Positions 34,220 to 43,670 are shown, counted from the first letter of the stretch. The stretch: DNA of 64,000 nt from an uncultured Bacteroides sp. (GCF_902491285.1 NZ_CABUHK010000004.1:1-64000); one strand, 5' to 3'. Notes: generated by a model from the sequence alone, not told the origin. Numbers and translations are program-made.

Positions 34220-35314
34220 ATGAACTATTGTGATAAAATACATTATTCTCATTTGACTGCCTCTGCGGCGGATTTCCCGGCTATGATAGACGATTTATTG
34301 TCCCGGATGCCCAAGAAAGGAACAGTGTTACGTTTGGTTTTATTCGGCGTGCCTGTTTCAGGAGAGGAATATGTTGCTCAACGGCGGATGCTCAGGACAA
34401 AGGTACGTGCGTTTTTCGGAGATTGTGAACCGGCGTTTAGCTATGTTTTACAACCGGTGCTGAACGCATCGCTGGTAATGGAAGTACATAGTTATCTCCC
34501 CGATGCCGATGAACGGGTCTTTTATCGTCAGTATGAGAACCTTCCTTATGTATTGGTCGAAAATGAATCGGGACGTTTCCTTTTTGCCAGCGGATTTCAA
34601 GGCGATGAGGCATATAAGGATATGGAGCAACGGTCAGTGGAAGCTTTCCGGCAGTTGAAAGGAGTCTTGGATAAAGAATCTTTTTTGGTCGGCAACATTG
34701 TTCGGCAATGGAATTATATAGAACAAATAACCGGATATGACGAAACCGGACAACATTACCAGTCGTTTAATAATGTACGTACGGCGTTTTATGCGGGAAA
34801 TGACTGGTCGAAGGGATACCCTGCCGCTACAGGTATCGGCATGAGTCGGGGAGGGGTTTTGATTGACGTGGATGCAGCAATGCTTTACACTCCTGATGCT
34901 TTTGTTACTCCTATTGACAATAAGTTGCAGGTTGCCGCTCATGCCTATTCCGAACAGGTACTCGAAGAAGCCCGGCAGAAGAAGACTACCCCGAAATTTG
35001 AACGTGCCAAGAGCATGACTTTTCATGGCCGGCGTCTGGTATATATTTCCGGAACGGCCGCAATCAGGGGAGAAGAAAGTCTGAAGGGAGTAGGTTTGGA
35101 GCGTCAGTTGCAGATAACAATGGAGAATATCGCTCAATTAATAGACGACGCCCGTTTAATGATGCTGCGTGTTTACCTGAAGAATGAGTCGGACTATGAC
35201 GAAGCAAAGAGAGGGATTGAGAGTTATGGACTGAATATTCCTGTTTCCTTTTTGCAGGCCGGAGTATGCAGGGAAGAGCTGTTGATTGAGATAGAGGGGA
35301 TAGCGATGAAATAG
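34220..35314 (+). CDS. RidA/YjgF-superfamily protein, chorismatase-like (FkbO/Hyg5/XanB2 type)
   Basis: A 364-residue cytoplasmic protein without a signal peptide. The C-terminal half resembles the RidA trimer fold (V-Y-I-S-G-T-A-A-I-R-G-E, then I-D-D-A-R-L-M-M-L-R-V-Y-L). The middle segment F-N-N-V-R-T-A-F-Y...Y-P-A-A-T-G-I-G-M resembles the two-domain chorismatases that cut chorismate to hydroxybenzoates or dihydrobenzoates. Many genomes label such genes endoribonuclease L-PSP. Whether it is an active chorismatase cannot be decided here. It sits 11 bases after the di-heme cytochrome gene, an unexpected setting for either role. Confidence 0.6.
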   Translation: MNYCDKIHYSHLTASAADFPAMIDDLLSRMPKKGTVLRLVLFGVPVSGEEYVAQRRMLRTKVRAFFGDCEPAFSYVLQPVLNASLVMEVHSYLPDADERVFYRQYENLPYVLVENESGRFLFASGFQGDEAYKDMEQRSVEAFRQLKGVLDKESFLVGNIVRQWNYIEQITGYDETGQHYQSFNNVRTAFYAGNDWSKGYPAATGIGMSRGGVLIDVDAAMLYTPDAFVTPIDNKLQVAAHAYSEQVLEEARQKKTTPKFERAKSMTFHGRRLVYISGTAAIRGEESLKGVGLERQLQITMENIAQLIDDARLMMLRVYLKNESDYDEAKRGIESYGLNIPVSFLQAGVCREELLIEIEGIAMK

Positions 35315-35349
35315 ATACGGAGATTATATTAATACTAACAGATAAAACG

Positions 35350-35919
35350 ATGACTGATATGAAAAAGTACACTAATGCCGATTTTTATAAAGACGGCGTA
35401 TTTCAACAAGAGACTGCTATAAAGGCAATGAAGGAAATGTTTGTTTTCTATAATATCCCTTTTACCAGGTTTATGGCTGAAAATATGTGGGTGACGGACT
35501 TTGGCCTGGGGGATTTTGAAAATGTAGGTATGGGAGGTGTTTTCTGGATAAATGATCCGGATTACGGTTATTTTGCTCATGCCATTTATTTACTTCCGGG
35601 GCAGATGATTCCTGAACATGCTCATGTCAAAACGGATTTTCCGGCAAAGCATGAGTCATGGATGGTAGAGAAAGGATGGGTTTACAATTTTTCGGAAGTA
35701 GGAGAGGAAACTCCGGATGCTCCTCCGGTTCCGGCAAAGCATGGTCCCGTCAGAAGCAAGAATTGTGTAATACAGAAAGTAGGAGATATCCTGCGTTTGA
35801 AGGAGATGGAAACTTTTCATTTCATGATGGCGGGGCCGGAGGGTGCTGTTGTTTGTGAATGGGCAAACTACCATGATAATGCCGGGTTGCGTTTCACTCA
35901 TCCGACGGCTGCATTATAA
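35350..35919 (+). CDS. Cupin-fold protein, possible metal-dependent enzyme
   Basis: A 189-residue soluble protein with no signal peptide. The segment L-L-P-G-Q-M-I-P-E-H-A-H-V (about 78-90), followed 13 or so residues later by H-E-S-W-M-V-E-K-G-W-V-Y, fits the first cupin motif, with metal-ligand histidines and a glutamate. H-F-M-M-A-G-P-E-G-A (about 157-166) may be the second motif. Sugar isomerases of the lyxose type and small dioxygenases share this fold; which applies is unknown. It is 35 bases after the RidA-like gene and 45 before the large fusion gene. Confidence 0.65.
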   Translation: MTDMKKYTNADFYKDGVFQQETAIKAMKEMFVFYNIPFTRFMAENMWVTDFGLGDFENVGMGGVFWINDPDYGYFAHAIYLLPGQMIPEHAHVKTDFPAKHESWMVEKGWVYNFSEVGEETPDAPPVPAKHGPVRSKNCVIQKVGDILRLKEMETFHFMMAGPEGAVVCEWANYHDNAGLRFTHPTAAL

Positions 35920-35964
35920 ATTGAATATTTCGAATTAGTGTAGATTCGACTTAAATAATCCACC

Positions 35965-38900
35965 ATGATAAACAAGTATCGCGTATTAATTTCGTTTTTA
36001 GTATCTTCTTTGCTGGTTTCTACAGTCACGGCTCAGCAAAGAAGTACAAAAATGAATGCTTCTGTAAAACAAAAAACTGTTTCGATGAATAGAACTTCGT
36101 CGGAGAAACCTGTTGATGCTTCTACCGGGCGCGAGCTCGTCTTGAAATCGGCTGCTTATCTGAAAGACGCTTCTTACGTGAAGAATACAGTTCAACAAAT
36201 TGAGGCAGAAAGGAAAGTAGAAAACCAAGTGGCCGGATATCAGGAACTTTATAAGAAGATACAACGTATGCTCTTCTTACAGAACGAACTGAAATGGCTG
36301 AATATGGAGGCTGTTCGTCTGGCTTATGATGATATGAAGCGGTTACAGGGTTTTGATGCCGTAAGGTATCTGTCTGTATTGACTGAACTGGAGCAGCAGG
36401 TGAAACAAGGATTCGGTAATGTGTATAGCGGCGATGAGGCTGTTCTGGCAAATGCAGAAAAGGCAATTGCCAATAAGCGTGCTATTTTGTTGGCTAATCC
36501 TTTATTGGATGGAGATAAGGTATTGACCGTCCGTTATAAGTTGGGCAACAGAGACCGCAAGGCAATGGCTCCTGAGCTTGGTACGCAGTCGAACAACTGG
36601 AGTAATCAGGAATCGGCCCGCCGGAAAGGTTTTGATGCAGAGCTTGTTGAGTTAACCAATCTGCGTGGTGATGTGCAGGTACGTTCCGTTTATAAACCTG
36701 CCAATACTTCTTCTATTGCTGATTTGAGGTTGCATTGGGATGGAGAACGTGCGATGTTTACCCAAACTATGCCTGATAATCGCTGGAATGTATTTGAGGT
36801 AAAACTGAATGGTGGCAGTTGTAAGAAACTGATTGATAATCCGGAACCGGACCTGGAATTTTATGACGGAACTTATCTGCCGGACGGCCGTATTATCGCC
36901 AATTCGAACATAGGTTATCAGGGCGTTCCTTGTGTCAATGGGAGTGACCCGGTCGGGAATATGGTGCTTTATACACCGGAGAATAAAAAACTGCGTCGCT
37001 TGACTTTCGATCAGGATGCCAACTGGAATCCGGTGATAATGAATAATGGTCGTGTGATGTACACTCGTTGGGAATACACAGATCTGACACACTATTACAC
37101 CCGTATAGTGATGAGCATGAATCCCGACGGTACAGAGCAGAAAGCGTTGTACGGCAGTGGATCGATGTTTCCCAACAGTACATTTGACATACAGCCTTTG
37201 CCCGGTTATAGTTCCGCTTTTGTCGGTATAATTTCGGGACATCACGGAGTAGCGCGTTCAGGCCGTCTTATCCTGTTCGACCCGGCTAAAGCGCGTAAAG
37301 GAGCTGCCGGTATGTTGCAGGAAATACCTTTCCGCAACCGTCCCATCGTTGAGGAAGTAAAAGATAGATTGGTAGACGATGTATGGCCGCAGTTTATTAA
37401 ACCCTCTCCGCTCAACGATACTTATTTTCTGGTTGCGGCAAAGTTGGACAAGAATGATTTGTGGGGTATATATCTGGTGGATAAATTTGATAATGTAACT
37501 TGTCTGCATAAGATGGAAGGAGAAGGATATATCAGTCCGATAGCCGTTCGTAAAACGATAGCTCCTCCTGCCATTCCTGACCGGGTGAAACTGGAGGAAA
37601 AGCAGGCGACCGTCTTTATACAAGATATTTATGAAGGCGAAGGGTTGAAGGGTATTCCGCGCGGAACAGTGAAGTCACTTCGTTTGCACGCTTATGAATA
37701 TGCTTATGTACAGACACAATCCGATCATAACTGGCATGGTATCCAGTCGGGGTGGGATATAAAACGTATGCTGGGAACCGTTCCGGTGGAGGAAGACGGA
37801 TCGGTTATCTTTAAGATACCTGCCAATACTCCGGTTTCTATCCAGCCGTTGGATAAGGACGGAGTGGCTGTGCAGTGGATGCGTAGTTGGCTGACCGGAC
37901 AACCGGGAGAGATTGTCTCTTGTGTAGGATGCCATGAAGACCAGAATCAAGTTGTCATACCGAAACGTGTGATTGCTTCGCAAAAAGCACCGCATGCTTT
38001 GACTCCCCCTGAAGGCGGTACCCGTTCGTTTACCTTTGATTTGGAAATACAGCCGATTTTGGACCGTGCCTGCATCGCCTGTCATAACGGTGAAGGAAAA
38101 GCATTCGACCTGCGTGGAGGCAAGAAGGATAAGAAAGGGTATGGAACATCTTACCTCAATCTTCATCCGTATGTGCATCGTCAGGGAGGTGAAGGTGATA
38201 TGGTGGTACTTAACCCTTATGAATATCACCCGAATACCAGCGAACTGGTTCGTCTTTTGAAGAAAGGACATTATAATGTGCGGCTGACGGATGCGGAATG
38301 GAGGAAAATATATAACTGGATTGACTATAATGCTCCCGACAAGGGGTATTTCAATGCCAATGTTCTGACATCGTTTCCTTATCAGGGATATGACCAGATA
38401 GAACGTCGTAAGCAACTGACCGATAAATATGCTTGTGGGGCCGGAGTGGACTGGAAGAAGGAAATAGCCGATTATGCCGGTCAACTGAAAAATAAAGGTG
38501 AAATAGAACCGGTGATGCCGGAGAAGATGAAACCGGTGAAAGAAAAAAGCCCGCGGGCAAAAGGATGGCCGTTTACTCCGGATAAAGTAAAGGAGATGTT
38601 GGCCGGTGAGAAAGTGACCAGTAAGGTGATAGAAATCGCTCCGGGAGTTCGGATGACGTTTGTACGTATTCCGGCGGGTGAGTTTGTTATGGGGAGTTAT
38701 CAAGGTGAACCGGATGCTTGTCCTGCTACTAAAGTGAAGATAGATAAAGCATTCTGGATGGGTGAATTGGAAGTGACTAACCAGCAGTATAACGCTATAT
38801 TCCCGCAACATGACAGCCGTTATGTGGACCAGCAGTGGAAAGATCATGTGGTGCCGGGCTATCCTGCCAATAAACCCGAACAACCCGTCATTCGGGTAAG

Positions 38901-39447
38901 CTATAATGATGCGATGGAATATTGCAGGATATTGAGCCGGAAGACCGGGCTGACGATTACGCTTCCAACCGAAGCGCAATGGGAATGGGCTTGTCGTGGA
39001 GGTAGCGACCAGGCTTTCTGGTTTGGTGATTTAAATGCAGATTTTGGCAGGAAAGATAATCTGGCTGATGTGACAACGAACAAGTTTGCGGTGAGTGGGG
39101 TCGATCCGCAACCGATGTCACCCAATTCGTCTTGGTATAAGTATTATACGTTTCTTCCCAAGGCTGTCGGTGTGGATGATGGCAGCTTGGTGCAGGTAGG
39201 AGGAAAGAAATACGAAGCTAATCCGTTCGGTTTATACTGTATGCATGGCAATGTTGCCGAATGGACGCGTTCGGATTATGTTCCTTATCCATATAAAGAA
39301 AATACGAAGAAGGTCTCCGAATATAAAGTGGTTCGTGGCGGTTCGTACATTGAACGGCCCCAATATTCCACTGCATACTCACGTAAAGGATTCTATCCTT
39401 ACCAATGTGTATTCAATGTCGGTTTCCGTGTCATTATCGAAGATTAA
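35965..39447 (+). CDS. Large exported fusion: propeller, di-heme (HzsA-like) and FGE-like domain
   Basis: A 1160-residue exported protein with a signal peptide ending T-A-Q. After a helical region (about 40-180) comes a TolB/HzsA-like beta-propeller (about 200-560; F-D-Q-D-A-N-W-N-P-V, V-M-Y-T-R-W-E-Y-T-D). Next come two c-type haem sites, C-V-G-C-H (653-657) and C-I-A-C-H (703-707), the second followed by N-G-E-G-K-A-F-D-L-R-G-G. The final 270 residues form a formylglycine-generating-enzyme-like (SUMF1/EgtB/PvdO) domain: I-P-A-G-E-F-V-M-G-S, L-P-T-E-A-Q-W-E-W-A-C-R-G-G, G-N-V-A-E-W, V-R-G-G-S-Y, V-G-F-R-V-I. The two cysteines that give FGE its activity are absent after R-G-G-S-Y. The haem part resembles the middle of hydrazine synthase alpha, but nothing else suggests anammox chemistry. 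Confidence 0.82.
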   Translation: MINKYRVLISFLVSSLLVSTVTAQQRSTKMNASVKQKTVSMNRTSSEKPVDASTGRELVLKSAAYLKDASYVKNTVQQIEAERKVENQVAGYQELYKKIQRMLFLQNELKWLNMEAVRLAYDDMKRLQGFDAVRYLSVLTELEQQVKQGFGNVYSGDEAVLANAEKAIANKRAILLANPLLDGDKVLTVRYKLGNRDRKAMAPELGTQSNNWSNQESARRKGFDAELVELTNLRGDVQVRSVYKPANTSSIADLRLHWDGERAMFTQTMPDNRWNVFEVKLNGGSCKKLIDNPEPDLEFYDGTYLPDGRIIANSNIGYQGVPCVNGSDPVGNMVLYTPENKKLRRLTFDQDANWNPVIMNNGRVMYTRWEYTDLTHYYTRIVMSMNPDGTEQKALYGSGSMFPNSTFDIQPLPGYSSAFVGIISGHHGVARSGRLILFDPAKARKGAAGMLQEIPFRNRPIVEEVKDRLVDDVWPQFIKPSPLNDTYFLVAAKLDKNDLWGIYLVDKFDNVTCLHKMEGEGYISPIAVRKTIAPPAIPDRVKLEEKQATVFIQDIYEGEGLKGIPRGTVKSLRLHAYEYAYVQTQSDHNWHGIQSGWDIKRMLGTVPVEEDGSVIFKIPANTPVSIQPLDKDGVAVQWMRSWLTGQPGEIVSCVGCHEDQNQVVIPKRVIASQKAPHALTPPEGGTRSFTFDLEIQPILDRACIACHNGEGKAFDLRGGKKDKKGYGTSYLNLHPYVHRQGGEGDMVVLNPYEYHPNTSELVRLLKKGHYNVRLTDAEWRKIYNWIDYNAPDKGYFNANVLTSFPYQGYDQIERRKQLTDKYACGAGVDWKKEIADYAGQLKNKGEIEPVMPEKMKPVKEKSPRAKGWPFTPDKVKEMLAGEKVTSKVIEIAPGVRMTFVRIPAGEFVMGSYQGEPDACPATKVKIDKAFWMGELEVTNQQYNAIFPQHDSRYVDQQWKDHVVPGYPANKPEQPVIRVSYNDAMEYCRILSRKTGLTITLPTEAQWEWACRGGSDQAFWFGDLNADFGRKDNLADVTTNKFAVSGVDPQPMSPNSSWYKYYTFLPKAVGVDDGSLVQVGGKKYEANPFGLYCMHGNVAEWTRSDYVPYPYKENTKKVSEYKVVRGGSYIERPQYSTAYSRKGFYPYQCVFNVGFRVIIED

Positions 39448-39459
39448 TTGAATGTGCTA

Positions 39460-41877
39460 ATGAAGGCTGCTCTGAAAAGACTGGTTTCCTCACCAACAAC
39501 CACTATTGTGTTGTTACTTGTATATGGTGCAGGTTTGGCTGCTGCTACTTTTATTGAGAAGTATCAGGGGAGTGAGATTGCCAGGTCGGTGGTGTATTGT
39601 TCTCCTTTGTTTTTCTTTCTTCAGTTTTTGTTGGTGGTCAACTGGCTGGCTGTCGCTGTCAGACAACATTCATTGAAAAGGCGTAAGTGGGGAATGTTGG
39701 TTACTCATGGTGCTTTCAATCTAATCCTTTTGGGAGCGTTAGTCTCTCATCTTTATGGTGAAGAGGGGCTTCTTCACTTGCGGGAGGGGGAGACTAGCAA
39801 CCGTTTTGCTGTCCGTCATGCCGATGGGGTGATTTACCGTACACTACCTTTCAGTGTGGAATTGATGAACTTTACTCTGACCCGTTATCCCGGTTCGTCC
39901 AGTCCGTCGGCTTATGAAAGTGAGTTGCTGGTACATCTGGACGGGGAAGTCATTTCGGAACGAGTGTATATGAATAATGTCCTGGATGTGAAAGGTTACC
40001 GTTTTTTTCAGGCTTCTTATGACCAGGATGAACAGGGTACGGTACTTTCTGTCAACCGTGATGTGGCAGGGCGAACTGTCACTTATACCGGATATGCTGT
40101 TTTGTTACTCGGTCTGTTGCTGTGTTTTGTAGATAAGCGTTCACGTTTTATGCAACTCAGCCGCCGGTTAAAGGAATTACGTTGTTCGTCTCTTCTTCTT
40201 GTGTTGTTGGCATTTTCCTTTTTGCCGGTTCATGCCGCTGATACTTCGGCACAAATGAAAGAAACGGTTTTAAAGCGTGTCATTAACAGCGGGCATGCTG
40301 CCCGTTTCGGGGCATTGCCTCTTCAGTCCGGAAGGGGGCGTGTGCTTCCTGTCAATACTTTTTCGTCTGAAGTCTTGCGGAAGTTACATAAGTCCGATAC
40401 CTTTTATTCTTTAAACTCGGACCAGTTTTTGCTTAGTGTCTTGACAATGCCGGAACTCTGGAGGTATATACCTTTTATTGCTGTTCCCGGTAAGGAGTTG
40501 GGAGATTATTATAATCTGCCGTCCGGACAATGTGCCTATATGGATGTATTTGATGCCGGCGGAAATTATAAGTTGCAGGAGAAACTGGATCAAGCATATG
40601 GCAGGATGTCTGCCATGCGGACTCATTTTGATAAGGAACTGATAAAGTTCGATGAACAAATAAATATCTTTCATCAGTTGTTAAACTGGCAGTTAATCAG
40701 CCTTTTCCCGAAAGAAGATGATCCGGAACATACATGGTATGCTCCGGGTGATGACTTGTCGGCGTTTTCAGGGAAAGATTCCATGTTTGTTTCCCGTATT
40801 GTGACTTGGTATGTGGAGGAAGTGCAGACTTCTCTGCAGAGTGGAGACTGGACAAAACCTGATGAAATAGTAGAAATGATTTCCACTTATCAACAGGCAA
40901 AGAATACGATAGCAGGTGTTACTGTCGGAAAAATGGAAGCGGAGATACAATATAATCGTCTGGATGTGTTTAGACAGTGTAAGAAAGGCTATTTGATTCT
41001 TGGAGGTTTGTTGCTGGTGTCCGCTTTTGTATCTTTATTCAAGCGTGTCAGATGGATGCGTTTTGTGGTTTGTAGTCTATCTACTGCTATTCTGGTTGTT
41101 TTTCTTTTCCATATATATGGAATGGGTATGCGTTGGTATATCGCGGGATACGCTCCATGGAGCAATTCGTATGAAACGATGGTGTACGTGTCTTGGGCTA
41201 CGGTTTTTGGCGGATTGTTGTTTGCACACCGCAGTCTGCTGACTTTTGCGTTGGCTACGTTGTTCGGCGGAGTCATTTTGTTTGTGTCGGGACTGAACTG
41301 GATGGATCCGCAGATAAACCCGCTTGTTCCAGTCTTAAAATCACCGTGGCTGATGTTTCATGTAGCTGTTATTGTGGGTGCGTACGGGTTCTTCGGTATC
41401 AGTTGCCTGCTTGGATTGGTCAACTTGGTGATGATGAGTTTTAAAAAGTCTGTATTGATACAACGGATAAAAGAATTGAGCATCATAAACGAAATGTCTC
41501 TTCTGATTGGACTTGCCTTGATGACGATAGGAACATTCCTGGGAGCTATTTGGGCAAATGAATCATGGGGACGCTATTGGGGATGGGACCCGAAAGAGAC
41601 TTGGGCGCTGATTACAATGGTCGTTTACGCTATTGTCACCCATCTTCATTTGATACCGTTCAGAAACAAGTTGTGGCTGTTCAATCTCTCTTCAGTGATT
41701 GCTTTCTATAGCGTGCTGATGACATTCTTCGGAGTGAATTATTTCTTGAGCGGTATGCATTCTTATGGTCAAAACGACCATGTAGGCGGTATATTTATCT
41801 ATCTTTTAGCATCGGTATTCCTGGTGGTATTGCTTGGAATCCTATCTTTTATGGGAAAACAAAAACAGAATAATTAA
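39460..41877 (+). CDS. ccsBA: Cytochrome c biogenesis protein CcsBA (System II)
   Basis: An 805-residue inner-membrane protein that carries haem across the membrane and attaches it to C-x-x-C-H motifs. The N-terminal half is ResB/CcsB-like, with several membrane helices and a large periplasmic domain (about 250-500). The C-terminal half is CcsA, with a run of membrane helices and the tryptophan-rich haem motif W-G-R-Y-W-G-W-D-P-K-E-T-W (about 704-716) plus flanking histidines (H-L-H-L-I-P-F, G-M-H-S-Y-G). A TTG at 39448 is an alternative start four codons earlier. Being within the operon, just after two multi-haem proteins, it probably serves them. Confidence 0.92.
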   Translation: MKAALKRLVSSPTTTIVLLLVYGAGLAAATFIEKYQGSEIARSVVYCSPLFFFLQFLLVVNWLAVAVRQHSLKRRKWGMLVTHGAFNLILLGALVSHLYGEEGLLHLREGETSNRFAVRHADGVIYRTLPFSVELMNFTLTRYPGSSSPSAYESELLVHLDGEVISERVYMNNVLDVKGYRFFQASYDQDEQGTVLSVNRDVAGRTVTYTGYAVLLLGLLLCFVDKRSRFMQLSRRLKELRCSSLLLVLLAFSFLPVHAADTSAQMKETVLKRVINSGHAARFGALPLQSGRGRVLPVNTFSSEVLRKLHKSDTFYSLNSDQFLLSVLTMPELWRYIPFIAVPGKELGDYYNLPSGQCAYMDVFDAGGNYKLQEKLDQAYGRMSAMRTHFDKELIKFDEQINIFHQLLNWQLISLFPKEDDPEHTWYAPGDDLSAFSGKDSMFVSRIVTWYVEEVQTSLQSGDWTKPDEIVEMISTYQQAKNTIAGVTVGKMEAEIQYNRLDVFRQCKKGYLILGGLLLVSAFVSLFKRVRWMRFVVCSLSTAILVVFLFHIYGMGMRWYIAGYAPWSNSYETMVYVSWATVFGGLLFAHRSLLTFALATLFGGVILFVSGLNWMDPQINPLVPVLKSPWLMFHVAVIVGAYGFFGISCLLGLVNLVMMSFKKSVLIQRIKELSIINEMSLLIGLALMTIGTFLGAIWANESWGRYWGWDPKETWALITMVVYAIVTHLHLIPFRNKLWLFNLSSVIAFYSVLMTFFGVNYFLSGMHSYGQNDHVGGIFIYLLASVFLVVLLGILSFMGKQKQNN

Positions 41878-41886
41878 TCGAACGTA

Positions 41887-42783
41887 ATGATGTATACTAT
41901 GAAGAATCTCATATTATTATTTACTCTATTGTGCCTGTCACCGATTGTTCAGAGTAAGTCACCCCAACATTTGTTGTTGGGTGGCTCCGGTTGGAACAAG
42001 ATTGCCATTATAAATAAAGAAACAAAAGAAATCGTATGGGAGTATCCTTTGGAAAAAGGATGGGAATGTAACTCGGTAGCAGCTACAAAAACAGGAGAAA
42101 TCCTCTTTTCCTACTCCAAAGGAGCAAAAATGATAACCCGTGACGGACAGGAACTTTGGAATATTGCTGCCCCTGCGGGGTGTGAGATGCAGACTGCACG
42201 CATATTGCCTGACGGTAATGCGTTAATAGCTTGGTGCGGTCATCCGTCTACCATTTTAGAAGTAAATCCAAAAGGGGAAATTCTTTCGAAAACTGAATTT
42301 GAAACAGGTATCGAACGTCCCCATGCACAGTTCCGTCAAATAAATAAGAATAAAAAGGGAAATTATCTCGTTCCTTTATTTGCTACTTCTGAAGTACGCG
42401 AAATTGCATCTGACGGTAAACTGCTGAATACTGTAAAACTCTCCGGTACTCCTTTCTCCACTGCTTTCCTGAAGAATGGCGACTATTTGGTAGCTTGCGG
42501 GGATGCTCATTGTTTCGTTCAACTGGATGCCACCTCGAACAAGATTATCCGTCAGGTAAATGCCAATGATATAGACGGGGTACAACTATTTTTTGTAGCT
42601 CAACTCTTTCCCTTGAAAAAAGGCGGACTTTATATTTGCAACTGGCAAGGGCATGACCGTGAAGCCGGTAAGGGTAAACATCCCCAATTGGTAGAGATTG
42701 ATTCAAACGGTAAAGTAGTATGGCAACTGAATGATAGAGTTAAATTCGGTATGATTTCTTCTGTTTGTCCTATCAGAAAATAG
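41887..42783 (+). CDS. Exported PQQ-like beta-propeller protein
   Basis: A 298-residue protein with a signal peptide (M-K-N-L-I-L-L-F-T-L-L...V-Q-S). It is made of repeated four-strand blades: L-L-L-G-G-S-G-W-N-K-I-A-I-I-N, I-V-W-E-Y-P-L, E-L-W-N-I-A-A, G-K-V-V-W-Q-L. This is like WD40/PQQ-type propellers of about six or seven short blades. No catalytic residues are recognised. Start may be 41887, 41890 or 41899; the last gives the cleanest signal peptide. Last gene of the cytochrome operon, 9 bases after ccsBA. A possible role is substrate binding or docking, but that is a guess. Confidence 0.75.
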   Translation: MMYTMKNLILLFTLLCLSPIVQSKSPQHLLLGGSGWNKIAIINKETKEIVWEYPLEKGWECNSVAATKTGEILFSYSKGAKMITRDGQELWNIAAPAGCEMQTARILPDGNALIAWCGHPSTILEVNPKGEILSKTEFETGIERPHAQFRQINKNKKGNYLVPLFATSEVREIASDGKLLNTVKLSGTPFSTAFLKNGDYLVACGDAHCFVQLDATSNKIIRQVNANDIDGVQLFFVAQLFPLKKGGLYICNWQGHDREAGKGKHPQLVEIDSNGKVVWQLNDRVKFGMISSVCPIRK

Positions 42784-42786
42784 TAT

Positions 42787-42814
42787 CTGACAATTTATTT
42801 TGTATATTTGTCAG
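42787..42814. other. Hairpin CTGACAA-N14-TTGTCAG after the cytochrome operon
   Basis: A perfect 7-base stem three bases after the last stop codon of the operon. No T run follows; it may protect the 3' end. TATATTTG (42803-42810) inside it also matches the -7 consensus. Confidence 0.45.
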
Positions 42815-42916
42815 GTGATATAAATCCTATTCTTCTGACGCAATGAAATGGCAACTCTGTAAATAGCTTCGCCCATATGGATTGTGAACAATGGAAAAGT
42901 CTGTTGTCCCAACTTT

Positions 42917-42939
42917 TTGTGACTTCACATAAGTCACAA
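42917..42939. promoter_or_regulatory. Palindrome TTGTGACTT-N5-AAGTCACAA, candidate operator
   Basis: A perfect 9-base inverted repeat, extendable by AAC/GTT past a bulge, about 50 bases before the acetyltransferase ATG. A near -7 box (TATTTTGG, 42955-42962) follows, so the palindrome would lie at the -33 region. Confidence 0.55.
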
Positions 42940-42989
42940 GTTATTTCATTATTCTATTTTGGAAATCCTATTAAAGAAGCTATCACACA

Positions 42990-43616
42990 ATGAATACGAA
43001 AATATATCCCCGTACCAATGATTTTCAGACTATCTATCTGAATACAGTAATAAAGAATCCTGCTATTATTGTAGGTGATTATACGATATACAATGATTTT
43101 GTGAATGACCCGGTTCTTTTTGAGAAGAACAATGTTTTATATCATTATCCCATCAACAAAGACCGGTTGATAATAGGAAAGTTCTGTTCCATTGCCTGCG
43201 GAGCAAAGTTCCTTTTCAACAGTGCGAATCATACATTAAAATCTTTATCCAATTATACGTTTCCTATCTTCTTTGAAGAATGGAATTTAGATAAAAAAGA
43301 GGTTGCTTCCGCCTGGGACAATAAAGGTGACATAGTAATTGGCAATGACGTTTGGATAGGCTATGAAGCTGTTATCATGGCAGGAGTACATATTGGAAAT
43401 GGAGCAGTTATCGCATCACGGGCAGTAGTAACGAAAGATGTTCCCCCTTATACGATAGTAGGCGGAACACCCGCCAAAGAGATTCGGAAGCGTTTCGATA
43501 CGGATACGATTGCCAAATTACAGGAACTGCAATGGTGGGATTGGAGTTTTGAAAAGATATCCGAATGTTTACCTTATATAATGGGTGGGAAGATTGAAGA
43601 ATTAATGCAAAAATAG
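42990..43616 (+). CDS. Xenobiotic acetyltransferase family (Vat/CatB-like)
   Basis: A 208-residue left-handed beta-helix acetyltransferase. Hexapeptide repeats are clear ([33 protein letters not shown]). The catalytic histidine is H81 in [14 protein letters not shown], the family hallmark, and [12 protein letters not shown] closes the helix. Family members acetylate streptogramin A (Vat) or chloramphenicol (CatB); many chromosomal copies have unknown substrates. A MATE pump gene follows after 82 bases with its own -7 box. Confidence 0.9.
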   Translation: MNTKIYPRTNDFQTIYLNTVIKNPAIIVGDYTIYNDFVNDPVLFEKNNVLYHYPINKDRLIIGKFCSIACGAKFLFNSANHTLKSLSNYTFPIFFEEWNLDKKEVASAWDNKGDIVIGNDVWIGYEAVIMAGVHIGNGAVIASRAVVTKDVPPYTIVGGTPAKEIRKRFDTDTIAKLQELQWWDWSFEKISECLPYIMGGKIEELMQK

Positions 43617-43662
43617 CCAACTTTTATTTATCTGTATTCAACCGGAAAGCCTGTTTTTCTTG

Positions 43663-43670
43663 TAACTTTG
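43663..43670 (+). promoter_or_regulatory. -7 element of the MATE gene
   Basis: TAACTTTG matches TANNTTTG, 28 bases before the ATG. Confidence 0.45.

Noticed and set aside
37675..38979. 434-residue minus-strand frame
   Set aside because: Antisense to the haem/FGE-like fusion, in which both haem sites and the FGE motifs are intact; no start signals or domains.
35965..39447. Anammox-type hydrazine synthase
   Set aside because: Only the propeller/di-heme middle part is similar; no other hydrazine synthase subunits or anammox genes are near, and the FGE-like tail is foreign to that enzyme.
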